DNA from: Thalassospira sp. ER-Se-21-Dark
GTDB lineage: Bacteria > Pseudomonadota > Alphaproteobacteria > Rhodospirillales > Thalassospiraceae
Direction of reading: 5' to 3'
Length of the DNA: 64,000 nucleotides
Assembly (NCBI RefSeq): GCF_017922435.1
Contig: NZ_VDEZ01000002.1
Location: 744,001-808,000 of the forward strand
The number at the start of each line of letters is the position of its first letter. The stretch's first letter is position 1. This document shows, in pieces, positions 1-8,793 of the stretch. The notes beneath the pieces were generated by a model, which worked only from the letters and a program-made list of their open reading frames with translations, ran no database searches and had not been told where the DNA came from. A program made the translations under genes and the position numbers.

Positions 1-984
1 GCTGTTCAACTTTACCGGCGCGCCATTGATTTCCACCGATCCGCTCGACCCGATCAGGGTCCCAAACAGCCCCAATTGCAGTTGTCGTTGCCCCTGCCCA
101 TCCAAACCGCCGAGCCCAACGATTTCCCCCGGGCGCATTTCCAGATCGATGCCATTAAGTTCATCGTTCCAGGAAAAGTCTGAGACCTTCAGGATCGGCT
201 TGGTTGCGGTGGGTCGGGTGCTTTTTGCCGGATAGACACTGCTGTATTCGCGACCGATCATCATCTCGACAACGGCGCTGTCCGATTTTGTGCCGTTTTT
301 GAATGTCTCGACTTTCGTGCCATTGCGATAAACCGTACAGGTATCGGCCAGTTCAGCAATTTCGGGCATGCGGTGCGAAATATAGATGATCGCCATCCCC
401 TCATCGCGAAGCCGATGAAGCATCTTAAAGACCTTATCGACATCGGCCGCTGTCAGGGCAGACGTCGCTTCATCCAAGATCAGAATTTTCGGGTTGCGTG
501 CCAGTGCCTTGGCGATTTCAACCATCTGACGCCGTGACAGTGAAAGATTGCTGACGGTTTCCATCGGATCGATGTTTTCGCCGCCGACACGCGCAAGGGC
601 CTCTTCGGCGATGCGGCGCTGGGCCCGATAGTCGATCATTCCGAATTTAAGTGGCGGACGAGTAATGCCAATGTTGTCGGCTACTGTCAGGTCCGGCAGC
701 AGCGACAATTCCTGAAAAATGCAAGACACGCCCAGATCATTGGCCTGTTGTGGATTGGCAAAGCTTACGGTGTTGCCATCAAGTTCGATCGTTCCGCTAT
801 CGGGCTGCACAACGCCCGATAGGATCTTGATCAGCGTCGACTTCCCTGCGCCGTTTTCACCAAGCAGCGCATGGATTGATCCGCGGTGCGTATCGAAGCT
901 GACATTTTCCAGTGCGCGGACACCACCGTAACGTTTGGTGATGCCCGACATCGATAACAGATAAGGAGATTTTCTCTCTGACAC
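1..984 (-). CDS. Sugar ABC transporter ATP-binding protein (3' part missing at window edge)
   Basis: Cytoplasmic ATPase of a ribose/xylose-type sugar importer, the RbsA/MglA class with two nucleotide-binding domains in one chain. The GTG at 984 starts a reading frame whose first domain carries Walker A (GENGAGKST, about 835-870) and an LSLSRRQMVEIAKAL signature (about 500-550). The frame runs off the left edge inside the second domain (RPGEIVGLGGLDGQGQ, near 80-135). About 328 codons are visible, against roughly 500 for the family. It lies downstream of the binding-protein gene on the same strand, and the permease should lie further left, outside the window. Substrate is not known. Confidence 0.88.
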   Translation of the reverse strand, partial: MSERKSPYLLSMSGITKRYGGVRALENVSFDTHRGSIHALLGENGAGKSTLIKILSGVVQPDSGTIELDGNTVSFANPQQANDLGVSCIFQELSLLPDLTVADNIGITRPPLKFGMIDYRAQRRIAEEALARVGGENIDPMETVSNLSLSRRQMVEIAKALARNPKILILDEATSALTAADVDKVFKMLHRLRDEGMAIIYISHRMPEIAELADTCTVYRNGTKVETFKNGTKSDSAVVEMMIGREYSSVYPAKSTRPTATKPILKVSDFSWNDELNGIDLEMRPGEIVGLGGLDGQGQRQLQLGLFGTLIGSSGSVEINGAPVKLNS

Positions 985-1008
985 GGCAGTTTTCCTAACT
1001 TTATTGAA

Positions 1009-1040
1009 TACCGTCGACGCCATGCACGGCATCGACGGTA
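1009..1040 (-). repeat. Intercistronic stem-loop between binding protein and ATPase genes
   Basis: The 13-base arms 1009-1021 and 1028-1040 are complementary except at one position, around a 6-base loop (ATGCAC). On the minus strand it follows the binding-protein stop at 1059. No T-run follows directly, so it looks less like a terminator than a 3' stabiliser that lets the binding protein be made in excess over the ATPase, as known for malE/malF-type operons. That role is inference. Confidence 0.6.
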
Positions 1041-1058
1041 CCCGGACGTTTATTGTTG

Positions 1059-2171
1059 TTAGTTGTTTTCGCCTGTCTGAGACGCGATTTCTTCAGCCGT
1101 GAAGCCAATGTTACAGGCTTCGAAATTGTTACCCGCAAAGAAGCTGCCCGGCAGTTTCGGGAACATCTCGACACCTTCCTTGAACGGGGAATAGGAAATC
1201 GAGGTCGGAAGCGCGATTTCTGACGGAACGACTTCACCCTTCAAGGCTGCGATGGCGGTTTTGATGGTCACAGATGACTGTGCCGGCCCCGTTCCACCCG
1301 ACTGGCAGCTCAGCTCTGCGCTGTTGCAAAGCTGACGAAATGCGTTCTCGGTTTCACCAGAAATCGGGGCCTTGAACACGCCAGCATCGAGCATTGCGGT
1401 GGCAACACCTTGTGAGCCGCCCTGAACATAAATACCGTCAAACACACCGCCGGCAGCAATGGCATCCGCAGTTACTTTTTGGCCGTCACCAGGCGCCCAG
1501 TTGCCGACAACATCGACGACTTCGATATCACGCCCGGATTCCTTGATTACCTCATGGAAACCTTCATTACGTGCGATGTCGACGGGTTGGCCAGCCGGAC
1601 CGCGGACATGCAGGAACTTGGCCGAACCATCACCGCTTTGTTCCAAAAGGAACTTACCGGCCGACATTCCAAGTCCTTTTTGATCAACGTTGATCGCGAT
1701 CTGGTTGGGATCATCAATCACGTTGTCAAACGACAGAACGACGACATTGGCTTCGTTGGCTTTACGCACCACCGATCCGAATGCGCGCGTGTTGTTGGCG
1801 TTAATGATAATGGCGTCAAAGCCCTGATCGATAAAGTTGTTGGCCGCAGCAATCTGTGCGGCGATGTCCTCACCAACCGACACAACCTTGAATTCTTCGA
1901 TCTCGGCCGCGACTTCCGGCTGTGCGGCATAGGCCTTTGCGACTGCAATCATCTGAACGCGCCAGTCATTGGCGATAAAGCCGTTTACAAGCGCAATCTT
2001 GTAAGGCCCTTCGCGCGCAGGCCACTGGAAATAGGCAGTATCATCGGAAACCGGTGTGAAGCACGCCGGATCGGCACCCGGACCAGCAACAGTGTTCGGC
2101 CCGGCAAACGCAACTTGTGCAGTCATCATCAATGCGACAGTCGCTGTCGTCATCGTCAGTAATTTTTTCAT
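1059..2171 (-). CDS. Sugar ABC transporter periplasmic substrate-binding protein
   Basis: A 370-residue periplasmic binding protein of the Peripla_BP_4 (ribose-binding-like) family. Residues 1-23 form a typical Sec signal peptide (MKKLLTMTTATVALMMTAQ, cleavage after AFA). Residues such as KIALVNGFIANDWRVQM, GFDAIIINANNTRAFGSV and VVVLSFDNVIDDPNQIAI match the two-lobed sugar-binding fold. A good ribosome site (GGGAGGAC on the minus strand) precedes the ATG. It is the first visible gene of an importer operon with the RbsA-like ATPase 74 bases downstream. The ligand cannot be read from sequence; similar proteins bind pentoses, autoinducer-2 or polyols. Confidence 0.9.
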   Translation of the reverse strand: MKKLLTMTTATVALMMTAQVAFAGPNTVAGPGADPACFTPVSDDTAYFQWPAREGPYKIALVNGFIANDWRVQMIAVAKAYAAQPEVAAEIEEFKVVSVGEDIAAQIAAANNFIDQGFDAIIINANNTRAFGSVVRKANEANVVVLSFDNVIDDPNQIAINVDQKGLGMSAGKFLLEQSGDGSAKFLHVRGPAGQPVDIARNEGFHEVIKESGRDIEVVDVVGNWAPGDGQKVTADAIAAGGVFDGIYVQGGSQGVATAMLDAGVFKAPISGETENAFRQLCNSAELSCQSGGTGPAQSSVTIKTAIAALKGEVVPSEIALPTSISYSPFKEGVEMFPKLPGSFFAGNNFEACNIGFTAEEIASQTGENN

Positions 2172-2610
2172 GGTAGTCCTCCCGTTGGATGCGCTGTTCT
2201 TTATCGCTTCCTCAGCAGGTCAGCGCCCCTGCCCGCATTGTGCAAGTTCTTGACGTCTCGTTTGTCGCATGCCGACGACGAGCCTTCTGATCACAGATCA
2301 CAAGGGTCGGTTCTTCTGGTATGTTCAGAGAAATTTCGTTCTCACGCCGTTTTGACGTGAACCGAGATTTCCCCCCTGATGTCAGCATGTGACTTATTGT
2401 TTTTGTTTGGCTCTTTGCCGTCGTGCGGCAAAGTTTGGTCAATGCCTGAAAACCAGGCACCAAACCATGACGCAATCTTCATCAGTTCCGATTAAATCGT
2501 AAAGAGCAGTTTCCGCAGAACGCATACGGTGTTACGCATCCAAGTTGCGGGTTCCCGCAAGACAAGCGAAATGCCTGTGAATATTATCGAAGAGCTGGAG
2601 GAAACCACTC
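2172..2610. promoter_or_regulatory. Divergent intergenic region with two adjacent inverted repeats
   Basis: These 439 bases separate the sugar binding-protein gene (minus) from the sensor kinase (plus) and contain no convincing gene. Two back-to-back inverted repeats stand out: CTTTGCCG-TCGTG-CGGCAAAG at 2413-2433 and TGCCTG-AAAAC-CAGGCA at 2443-2459. The second is flanked by a further matching pair, GTTTGG (2433-2438) and CCAAAC (2460-2465). The first resembles a LacI-type operator in size and symmetry, but no regulator gene is adjacent, so the binding protein is unknown. An RBS (GGAGGAAA, about 2597-2604) serves the kinase gene. Confidence 0.5.
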
Positions 2611-3816
2611 ATGTCGGATCTTGCTCATTACCTTCGCATCTCCAACTTGCTTGCGGGGAACCTTGATATTCACTCGGCGCTCAGCTCGGTCAAAACCGAG
2701 ATCGAGAAGATTATCGAGTTTGATCACCTTGATGTGTGCTTGATTGACACGGACAAAAGGTGGGCAACAGCCTATGAGGTTGGCGTCGAAACAGCCTGGA
2801 GCAAGATGCGCTCCCATGTGCGTAAGGCGCCTATCCGCGACATTCTGCTGGGTAAGACCGACCATCTATTGACGGGAAATGCCCTTGAGGATCCCCGTTT
2901 CCTTTTCCCGGGCGCGGTAAGTGCGCCGATTATTGACCACGAACTTCGTAGCCGTGTCAGTGTCGGCATGAAGGTGCTGGGTGAAGTCGTTGGATCGTTG
3001 AATTGTTCTTCGAAAAAGGAAGATTTCTACGACCAGAGCCACCTTGAACAGATGCGCATTTTGGCCGACATGCTGGCCCCGTATTTCTATGCCTTGCGCG
3101 CCAACGAAAAGGCCAACAAGGAAGCGATCATTCGGGCTGAAATCCTTGCACGCGAAGAAGGTCTGCGACTTGGTGCACTCAGCCTTACCGACGCGCTTGA
3201 GGCCGAACGCCAGCGCATTGGCATGGACCTGCATGATCAAACCTTGGCTGATCTAACACGCATCGCACGGGATCTTCGCCCGGGCCTTAGTGAGGCACAG
3301 TATCTAAGGCTGCAGCAGCAAGTCCAAAACATGATTCAGGGGCTGCGCGATATCATTGATACCTCGATCCCATCGATTCTTGACCTGTTTGGCTTCCACC
3401 ACGCTGTGCAGACGCATCTGGAACGGGCTGTAAGCTATGACAGCGCAATGCGCTTCAAGGTCGATGATCAAACAGATGGGGCGATTGACCTATTGCCCGA
3501 AACAACCCGCATCGCAGTCTTTCGCATCTGTCAGGAAGCCATCAACAATGCCGTGCTGCATTCGAATGCGTCACTTGTTTCAGTCTTGATTACCAAAAGC
3601 CCGGATGACTGCCTGACGATCCGGGTTTCGGATAACGGAAACTTCCAGCCCCATCCAAGAAAACCGTCCAGTGGGTTGGAACATATGAAAACACGCGCCC
3701 GCCTGATCGGTGCAAAATATGACCTTTCAACTTCCGACGGCACACAAATAACAATTCAGTTGCATCAAGCGACCAGACAACAAGGAGAAACGATCAATGA
3801 AAATATTGCTGGTTGA
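2611..3816 (+). CDS. GAF-domain sensor histidine kinase (HisKA_3 type)
   Basis: A 401-residue soluble kinase with no membrane segment. An N-terminal GAF domain spans about residues 10-160, followed by a helical linker. The dimerisation/phosphoacceptor segment is ERQRIGMDLHDQTLADL with His208 as the predicted phosphorylation site. A HATPase domain follows, with N box QEAINNAVLHSNAS and G box DNG...SSGLEHMKTRARLIGA. This is NarX/DegS-like architecture. It overlaps the next gene, a LuxR-type response regulator, by 20 bases, so the two are almost surely a pair. The GAF ligand is unknown, and the neighbouring sugar transporter is divergently transcribed. Confidence 0.87.
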   Translation: MSDLAHYLRISNLLAGNLDIHSALSSVKTEIEKIIEFDHLDVCLIDTDKRWATAYEVGVETAWSKMRSHVRKAPIRDILLGKTDHLLTGNALEDPRFLFPGAVSAPIIDHELRSRVSVGMKVLGEVVGSLNCSSKKEDFYDQSHLEQMRILADMLAPYFYALRANEKANKEAIIRAEILAREEGLRLGALSLTDALEAERQRIGMDLHDQTLADLTRIARDLRPGLSEAQYLRLQQQVQNMIQGLRDIIDTSIPSILDLFGFHHAVQTHLERAVSYDSAMRFKVDDQTDGAIDLLPETTRIAVFRICQEAINNAVLHSNASLVSVLITKSPDDCLTIRVSDNGNFQPHPRKPSSGLEHMKTRARLIGAKYDLSTSDGTQITIQLHQATRQQGETINENIAG

Positions 3817-4531
3817 AGATGACAACATGCACGCGGATTTCCTGATGGAAATCGTTGAAAACGCGTTGCCGGAATTTGACGAAATCCTTGTTGCCCACAA
3901 CGGCAAGGAGGCCGAAAAACTTGCACATATGCATCAGATTTCAGCCGTCGTAATGGACTTGCGCATGAAGGAACATAACGGCATTGAAGCCGCGCGAACG
4001 ATCTGGGCAGAACGCCCCCACACAAGGATACTTTTCTGGTCGAACTATTCGGATGAGGCATATCTGCGGGGAATCACCCGTATCGTTCCTGATCAAGCGG
4101 CCTATGGGTATGTGCTGAAAACCGCAACACCAGACAAGATGCGACTGGCTTTGCGTGCCGTCCTTATCGAAGCACAGATTGTTGTGGATCGCGAAGTTCA
4201 CCAGATCCAGGCACAGCAGATGCGCTCGCGCAGTGCGCTGACGGAATTCGAATATCTGATATTGCTTGATCTGGCGCTGGGACTTCCTGACAAGGCAATT
4301 GCCATGCGCCGGAAACTATCGCTCCGTACCGTCCAGAACCGCTTGCTGTCGCTTTATGACAAGCTTGAAGTTGAGTCACAAGACCAGAACAAAATGGGCA
4401 TTGTGCTTAACAAACGCACACGCGCTGTTTCCAGCGCCATCGCCCGAAAGGTCATCAATCGTGAGGGCTTGATAAGCGCCAACAAGGAACTGTCCGCCTG
4501 GCTTGCCGGTCAACCAGTACCGCTGGATTAG
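3797..4531 (+). CDS. Response regulator, receiver plus LuxR-type HTH
   Basis: A 244-residue two-component regulator. The receiver domain occupies residues 1-125, with acidic pocket residues EDD (7-9), phosphoacceptor Asp54 (VVMDLRM) and the conserved Lys in LKTATP. A C-terminal helix-turn-helix of the LuxR/GerE kind lies at about 150-210 (LTEFEYLILLDLALGLPDKA, then LSLRTVQNRLLSLYDKL). AAGGAG just upstream of 3797 supports the start inside the kinase gene. Overlap by 20 bases indicates translational coupling with its kinase. Its target genes are unknown; the inverted repeats at 2413-2465 are too far upstream to assign confidently. Confidence 0.87.
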   Translation: MKILLVEDDNMHADFLMEIVENALPEFDEILVAHNGKEAEKLAHMHQISAVVMDLRMKEHNGIEAARTIWAERPHTRILFWSNYSDEAYLRGITRIVPDQAAYGYVLKTATPDKMRLALRAVLIEAQIVVDREVHQIQAQQMRSRSALTEFEYLILLDLALGLPDKAIAMRRKLSLRTVQNRLLSLYDKLEVESQDQNKMGIVLNKRTRAVSSAIARKVINREGLISANKELSAWLAGQPVPLD

Positions 4532-4569
4532 GTTCTTGTTCGGCACCAACAATCAGCAGAACTGGGCAA

Positions 4570-5991
4570 TCAGTTTTCTTTGCGCTCGTCCAAAGGTGCC
4601 ATATCGAAACTGATACTGAAGATGCACCCGCTATGCTCTTTGGGTTGCGTCAGTTTAACCTTGGTTTCGTGGCGTGCAGCGATTTCCTTGACGATGGAAA
4701 GTCCCAGTCCGCATCCCTCGTCATATCCGGCATCATTGATCCGGTAGAACCGCTTGAAGACATCCTTGCGGTGTTCGACCGGAATACCCGGGCCGTTATC
4801 TTCGACGGTCAATGTCACCTTGTTTTTGACAGTATTCTGTTCAAGCCGAACGGTCACGGCACTACCACTTGGGCAGTATGTCAGTGCGTTATGGACAAGG
4901 TTTTTAAGCAACTCTTCAATCAATGTCGCATCACCCATAATCCACGCCGGATCGGTGATCCCCTCATATCCAAGATCAATGCCCCGTTCGATTGCGACCG
5001 GCACTTTTGATCCGGTTACTGCACGGGTAATTTCACAAAGATCAATCTTGTCAAACGGCCGACCCGCAAGGCCTTCGGGTGCGGCACGTGCGGATGCCAA
5101 TAACTGATTGGCCAGATGCGATGTCTGCCGGGTCGAGGCCGCGATGGTATCCATGATCTGGTGGATTTTCTCGGGATCCTTCTCACGCTGACCAAGTTCG
5201 GCCTGGGTTCGAAGTGCGGCCAATGGCGTTCTAAGCTGATGCGCAGCATCTGCAGTAAAGCGTTGCATGGTCTTCAGGCTGTTTTCCAACCGCCCGAAAA
5301 GCTGGTTGATGGCGCCCACCAGATGGCGAACCTCAATCGGCACATCGTGCAAAATCGGCCTGAGATCACTCGGAGAACGGCGATTAAGCGCCTCTTCAAG
5401 CCTTGCAAGTGGCTTCAGGCCCTGACCGATACCGAACCAGACGATCATGGCGGCAATGACAATCAGCAAGATCTGGCGCGCGGCGGCACTGGCAAGAATA
5501 TCTTCGCTAAGCCTTGTGCGGGTTCCCATGGTTTCGGCAACCAACACATGAAAACGGGTCGCTTTGCGAACACTCGCCACATAGCGTGAAAGCGCGCCAA
5601 TCCGCACCGTCTCGCCGTTATAAACCGCATCGTAGAAAACCGGTTCTTCACGCAATGGCAGGAACTTTTCCGGCACAGGTGGCAGATCCTCGTAGCCGGT
5701 AATGAATTCGCCCTGTGCGGTACTGACCTGATAGAAAACCCGGTCTTCCGCCGCACTTGTAAGCATCTCAAGCGCGACATAGGGAACGTCCACTTCGATC
5801 TTGCCACCAATCAAAACAACCCGGTCAGCAATGGCTAATGCAGAACTTAAAAGTGCACGGTCAAATGCCTGGTTTGTCGAATTAACTGCGTTACTGCGGA
5901 CTTCAAGCAGCATCAGGGAACTGACCACCAAAAGCGGGATCAGCAGCGATATGACAAGCCTGCGCCGAAGCGATCGATTACGCCATTTCAT
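4570..5991 (-). CDS. TctE-like membrane sensor histidine kinase
   Basis: A 473-residue inner-membrane kinase. A first transmembrane helix lies at about 12-30, a periplasmic sensor region of about 140 residues follows (TctE N-terminal type), and a second helix at about 171-190. HAMP and a HisKA box follow, FTADAAHQLRTPLAALRTQ, with phosphoacceptor His251. The HATPase domain shows NLVHNALTYCPSG, DNGPGIP and GLGLSIV. It overlaps its response regulator gene by 4 bases. Members of this family sense tri- or dicarboxylates and control tct-type transporters. The divergent periplasmic binding protein and the nearby TctABC genes fit that role, but the ligand is inferred. Confidence 0.88.
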   Translation of the reverse strand: MKWRNRSLRRRLVISLLIPLLVVSSLMLLEVRSNAVNSTNQAFDRALLSSALAIADRVVLIGGKIEVDVPYVALEMLTSAAEDRVFYQVSTAQGEFITGYEDLPPVPEKFLPLREEPVFYDAVYNGETVRIGALSRYVASVRKATRFHVLVAETMGTRTRLSEDILASAAARQILLIVIAAMIVWFGIGQGLKPLARLEEALNRRSPSDLRPILHDVPIEVRHLVGAINQLFGRLENSLKTMQRFTADAAHQLRTPLAALRTQAELGQREKDPEKIHQIMDTIAASTRQTSHLANQLLASARAAPEGLAGRPFDKIDLCEITRAVTGSKVPVAIERGIDLGYEGITDPAWIMGDATLIEELLKNLVHNALTYCPSGSAVTVRLEQNTVKNKVTLTVEDNGPGIPVEHRKDVFKRFYRINDAGYDEGCGLGLSIVKEIAARHETKVKLTQPKEHSGCIFSISFDMAPLDERKEN

Positions 5992-6653
5992 GTTTTTTTC
6001 AACAGATAGCCAAGACCGCGAACGGTCTGGATTTTGACATCGGCCGCCTCGACCCGTTTGCGCAATCGACTGATATAGAGCTCGACCGCGTTGGCACTGA
6101 TATCGTCTTCAAACCCGGCCAACTGATCAACGATTTGCTCCTTGCTCAGGACATGGCCGACCCGCATCAACAGGATTTCAAGGATATTAAGCTCACGCTT
6201 TGGAATATCGACATCCGTGCCATCAACCGTTACCCGTCGCGCCACTGTATCGAAACTGAGCTTTCCACATTTAAGCTGGGTGTTATGCGTCCCGGCATTG
6301 CGCCGCATCAGCGCCCTCACCCGTGCTTCAAGCTCGACCAGTTCGAACGGTTTGGCCAGATAGTCATCCGCACCAAGATCAAGTCCCTTGACCCTGTCTT
6401 CGATGTCACCGCGCGCGGTCAGGATCAGAACCGCACTTTCGGCTCCGCGATGACGCAAACGTTTGAGGATCTCAAGTCCGTCAAGTTTCGGAAGGTTCAG
6501 ATCAAGTACCACCAGGCCATATTCCTGGGTACGCAGAACGTCGTCAGCTTCCTCGCCATCGGCGATCACATCGACCGCATAGCCAGACTGTCGCAGGGAT
6601 CCTGCAATTCCATCTGCCAGTGCGGCATGATCTTCGACAACAAGGACTCTCAT
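5988..6653 (-). CDS. OmpR-family response regulator (TctD-like)
   Basis: A 221-residue regulator: receiver domain with phosphoacceptor Asp51 (LVVLDLNLP) and conserved Lys in LAKPFE, then a winged-helix DNA-binding domain (LTILE-like region PKRELNILEILLMRVG, ending SANAVELYISRLRKRVE). The frame is open to 6767, but the family begins at MRVLVVEDH, and a GGGAAAA ribosome site precedes the ATG at 6653, so I choose that start. The gene is translationally coupled to the downstream kinase (4-base overlap). It is the likely controller of the divergent binding protein at 6797 and perhaps of tctCBA at 11125. Confidence 0.88.
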   Translation of the reverse strand: MRVLVVEDHAALADGIAGSLRQSGYAVDVIADGEEADDVLRTQEYGLVVLDLNLPKLDGLEILKRLRHRGAESAVLILTARGDIEDRVKGLDLGADDYLAKPFELVELEARVRALMRRNAGTHNTQLKCGKLSFDTVARRVTVDGTDVDIPKRELNILEILLMRVGHVLSKEQIVDQLAGFEDDISANAVELYISRLRKRVEAADVKIQTVRGLGYLLKKT

Positions 6654-6796
6654 TGTTTGCGCGACTTTTCCCTGATAAACCTCGACAGAGGTAATTTCTG
6701 TTCTGCCATTTTCCCGGCAAAGGGATTCAAGAACAAGCGATATCCTCGCCCCGGCACCATATGCCAATGACCATCCGCGACACAGAGTATTGCAGC

Positions 6797-7921
6797 ATGA
6801 TTTCGGGCCGTATCTGTATTGGTTTATGTTTCATCGCCCTCGCGATGCAAGTTTCTTCTGCGATGGCCGAAGTTTTCACCTATCCGGCATTGCGTTCGTC
6901 CCAGGCGTCCGATCCAGAACAGTCACTGCTGACCAGCACACAACCAATGGCCGTTATCTATGGCTCTGCCGATATCGGTGCCTTTGTCCCGGTGATCGCA
7001 GCGTTTCAACAAGATAACCCGTTTATTGGCGTTGAATATCATCAGCTGCAAACGCTTGAGATGTATGACATTACCCAAAGCCAGCGGGCAAACGGTGAAC
7101 CAACCGCGGACCTGATCATCAGCTCCTCGATGGATCTGCAGATGAAACTGGCCAATGACGGATATGCCACCTCCTATCAAAGCAGTGAAACAGACGCTTT
7201 GCCGCATTGGGCACGCTGGCGCAACGAAGCCTTCGCCGTAACGCAGGAACCCGCCGTCATCGCCTATAACCGCGAGTTTTTCCGCGAAAACGAACTTGAA
7301 CCGCCCAGAACCCGCGAAGACTTTATCCGGCTGCTTGTCAACCACGACGAGTTGCTGAGCGAAAAAGTCACGACCTATGACATTGAACGCAGCGGTGTTG
7401 GCTTCCTATTTCTGGCGCGCGATGAACGATTCTTCCCCGGTATCTGGGATTTTGTCCGCATTCTGGGTCAGGCGAAGGTAAAGCTTTATTCCAATACATC
7501 TCCAATGCTTGAAAAAATCGCGTCCGGTCAGGTGGTGCTGGGCTATAACCTGCTGGGATCGTATGCGGAAACCTTTACCCAGCGGAACCCGAACCTTGGC
7601 GTCATACTGCCCGACGACTTTATCGTCGTTTATTCAAGGATCGCCATCATTCCGCGTGGCGCACGCAACCCCGACCTTGGCGGTCGGTTCCTTGATTTCA
7701 TGTTGTCGATCAAGGGCCAAAGCGTTTTGCAAAATGAAGGCAACTTCAACCCGGTACGCGCCGACGTTCCGCCCAGCACATTCTCGTCGCTGATCTTTGA
7801 CCGATATGGCGAACGCGTGCGCTCCTTCCCGGTCGGGCCTGGATTGCTGGTTTACCTTGATCAGGCCAAGCGCCAGCGCTTCCTGCGCCGCTGGCAGGAT
7901 GCACTGCTGAACCGCAGATAA
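6797..7921 (+). CDS. Solitary periplasmic substrate-binding protein (PBP2 type)
   Basis: A 374-residue exported protein resembling iron/polyamine-type ABC binding proteins. A signal peptide (MISGRICIGLCFIALAMQ, cleavage after AMA) supports the ATG at 6797 over upstream in-frame starts at 6761 or 6767. Core segments include VIYGSADIGAFVPVIAAFQQ, EPAVIAYNREFF and VVLGYNLLGSYAETF. No permease or ATPase gene is adjacent. It is divergent from the TctD/TctE-like pair, an arrangement in which the binding protein presents ligand to the kinase rather than to a transporter. That sensory role is inference. No ligand is evident. Confidence 0.8.
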   Translation: MISGRICIGLCFIALAMQVSSAMAEVFTYPALRSSQASDPEQSLLTSTQPMAVIYGSADIGAFVPVIAAFQQDNPFIGVEYHQLQTLEMYDITQSQRANGEPTADLIISSSMDLQMKLANDGYATSYQSSETDALPHWARWRNEAFAVTQEPAVIAYNREFFRENELEPPRTREDFIRLLVNHDELLSEKVTTYDIERSGVGFLFLARDERFFPGIWDFVRILGQAKVKLYSNTSPMLEKIASGQVVLGYNLLGSYAETFTQRNPNLGVILPDDFIVVYSRIAIIPRGARNPDLGGRFLDFMLSIKGQSVLQNEGNFNPVRADVPPSTFSSLIFDRYGERVRSFPVGPGLLVYLDQAKRQRFLRRWQDALLNRR

Positions 7922-7947
7922 CGCACCCTGCCCAACCACTTATCTTG

Positions 7948-8793
7948 TTAAGACTTGGTACTATCGGGTACCGGACGACGATCCGGACCGGTATAGCTCC
8001 AGATCATCCGGCGCGGGATCGGTCCCTTGTTGCGGCCACCCTGTTGGGTTTGTTCCCATGCATGGGCAAGAATGCCGACCGACCGCGAAAGACAAAACAG
8101 CCCACGCGCCAATTCCGGCGCAAATCCCAGTTCGGCATATATGACCGCCGTTGCACCATCGATGTTCATCGGGATCCGTTTACCTTTACGCGCCAAAAGC
8201 TCTGCCTCGATCGTGCTGGCAATTTCGCCATACCGACCCGGCACATGACCTTCCTCTGCTGCCTCGCGTACGAGCGCCAAAAGCCGTGGTGCACGCGGGT
8301 CAACCGGGTGGAACCGATGGCCAAAGCCCGGCACATGTTTGCCATGCTCAGCGATTTGATGATCAAGGCCGTCTGAAACTGCTGCGGCCATATCCTGCCC
8401 GGCATCCATACGTGTTGCGATGTCATGGTAAAGGGCAACGGCCTGCTCGCCCGCACCGCCATGCACATCACCCAGCACATTAACCGCACTGGCCATGGCA
8501 TTGTTCAGACCAACGCCACACGTCGCCGCCATGCGGGCGATGGCGATGCTGGGAGCTTGCGGCCCGTGATCGATGGCCGAAACAAGGGCGGCTTCAAGCA
8601 GCTTGGCCTGCGGTGCTGATGGCAATTCGCCACGTGTCATCAACCAGATCATGGTCGGAAAGCTGATATTGCCGATCAGATCCTCAATCGCGTAACCGCC
8701 ATAATGGATTTTGCCCGGCTCCATATCGATGATGCCGGTCTGCCACCAGTCGCGCACTTCGTTTTCAACGTCTTCAACGGTTTTCGAACTCAC
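7948..8793 (-). CDS. Citrate-synthase-fold acyl-CoA lyase (citryl-CoA lyase-like)
   Basis: A 281-residue protein matching only the catalytic part of citrate synthase, as in citryl-CoA lyase; true citrate synthases exceed 370 residues. The catalytic triad is visible: His111 (DVHGGAG), His159 (GFGHR) and Asp212 (NIDGATA), followed by LSRSVGILAHAWEQ. The family cleaves citryl-CoA or a related 3-hydroxy-3-carboxyacyl-CoA to an acyl-CoA and an oxoacid. The upstream CoA-transferase gene overlaps by 4 bases, so the pair can plausibly activate and then split a carboxylic acid. Citrate, citramalate and similar acids are candidate substrates. The exact substrate is not shown. Confidence 0.82.
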   Translation of the reverse strand: MSSKTVEDVENEVRDWWQTGIIDMEPGKIHYGGYAIEDLIGNISFPTMIWLMTRGELPSAPQAKLLEAALVSAIDHGPQAPSIAIARMAATCGVGLNNAMASAVNVLGDVHGGAGEQAVALYHDIATRMDAGQDMAAAVSDGLDHQIAEHGKHVPGFGHRFHPVDPRAPRLLALVREAAEEGHVPGRYGEIASTIEAELLARKGKRIPMNIDGATAVIYAELGFAPELARGLFCLSRSVGILAHAWEQTQQGGRNKGPIPRRMIWSYTGPDRRPVPDSTKS

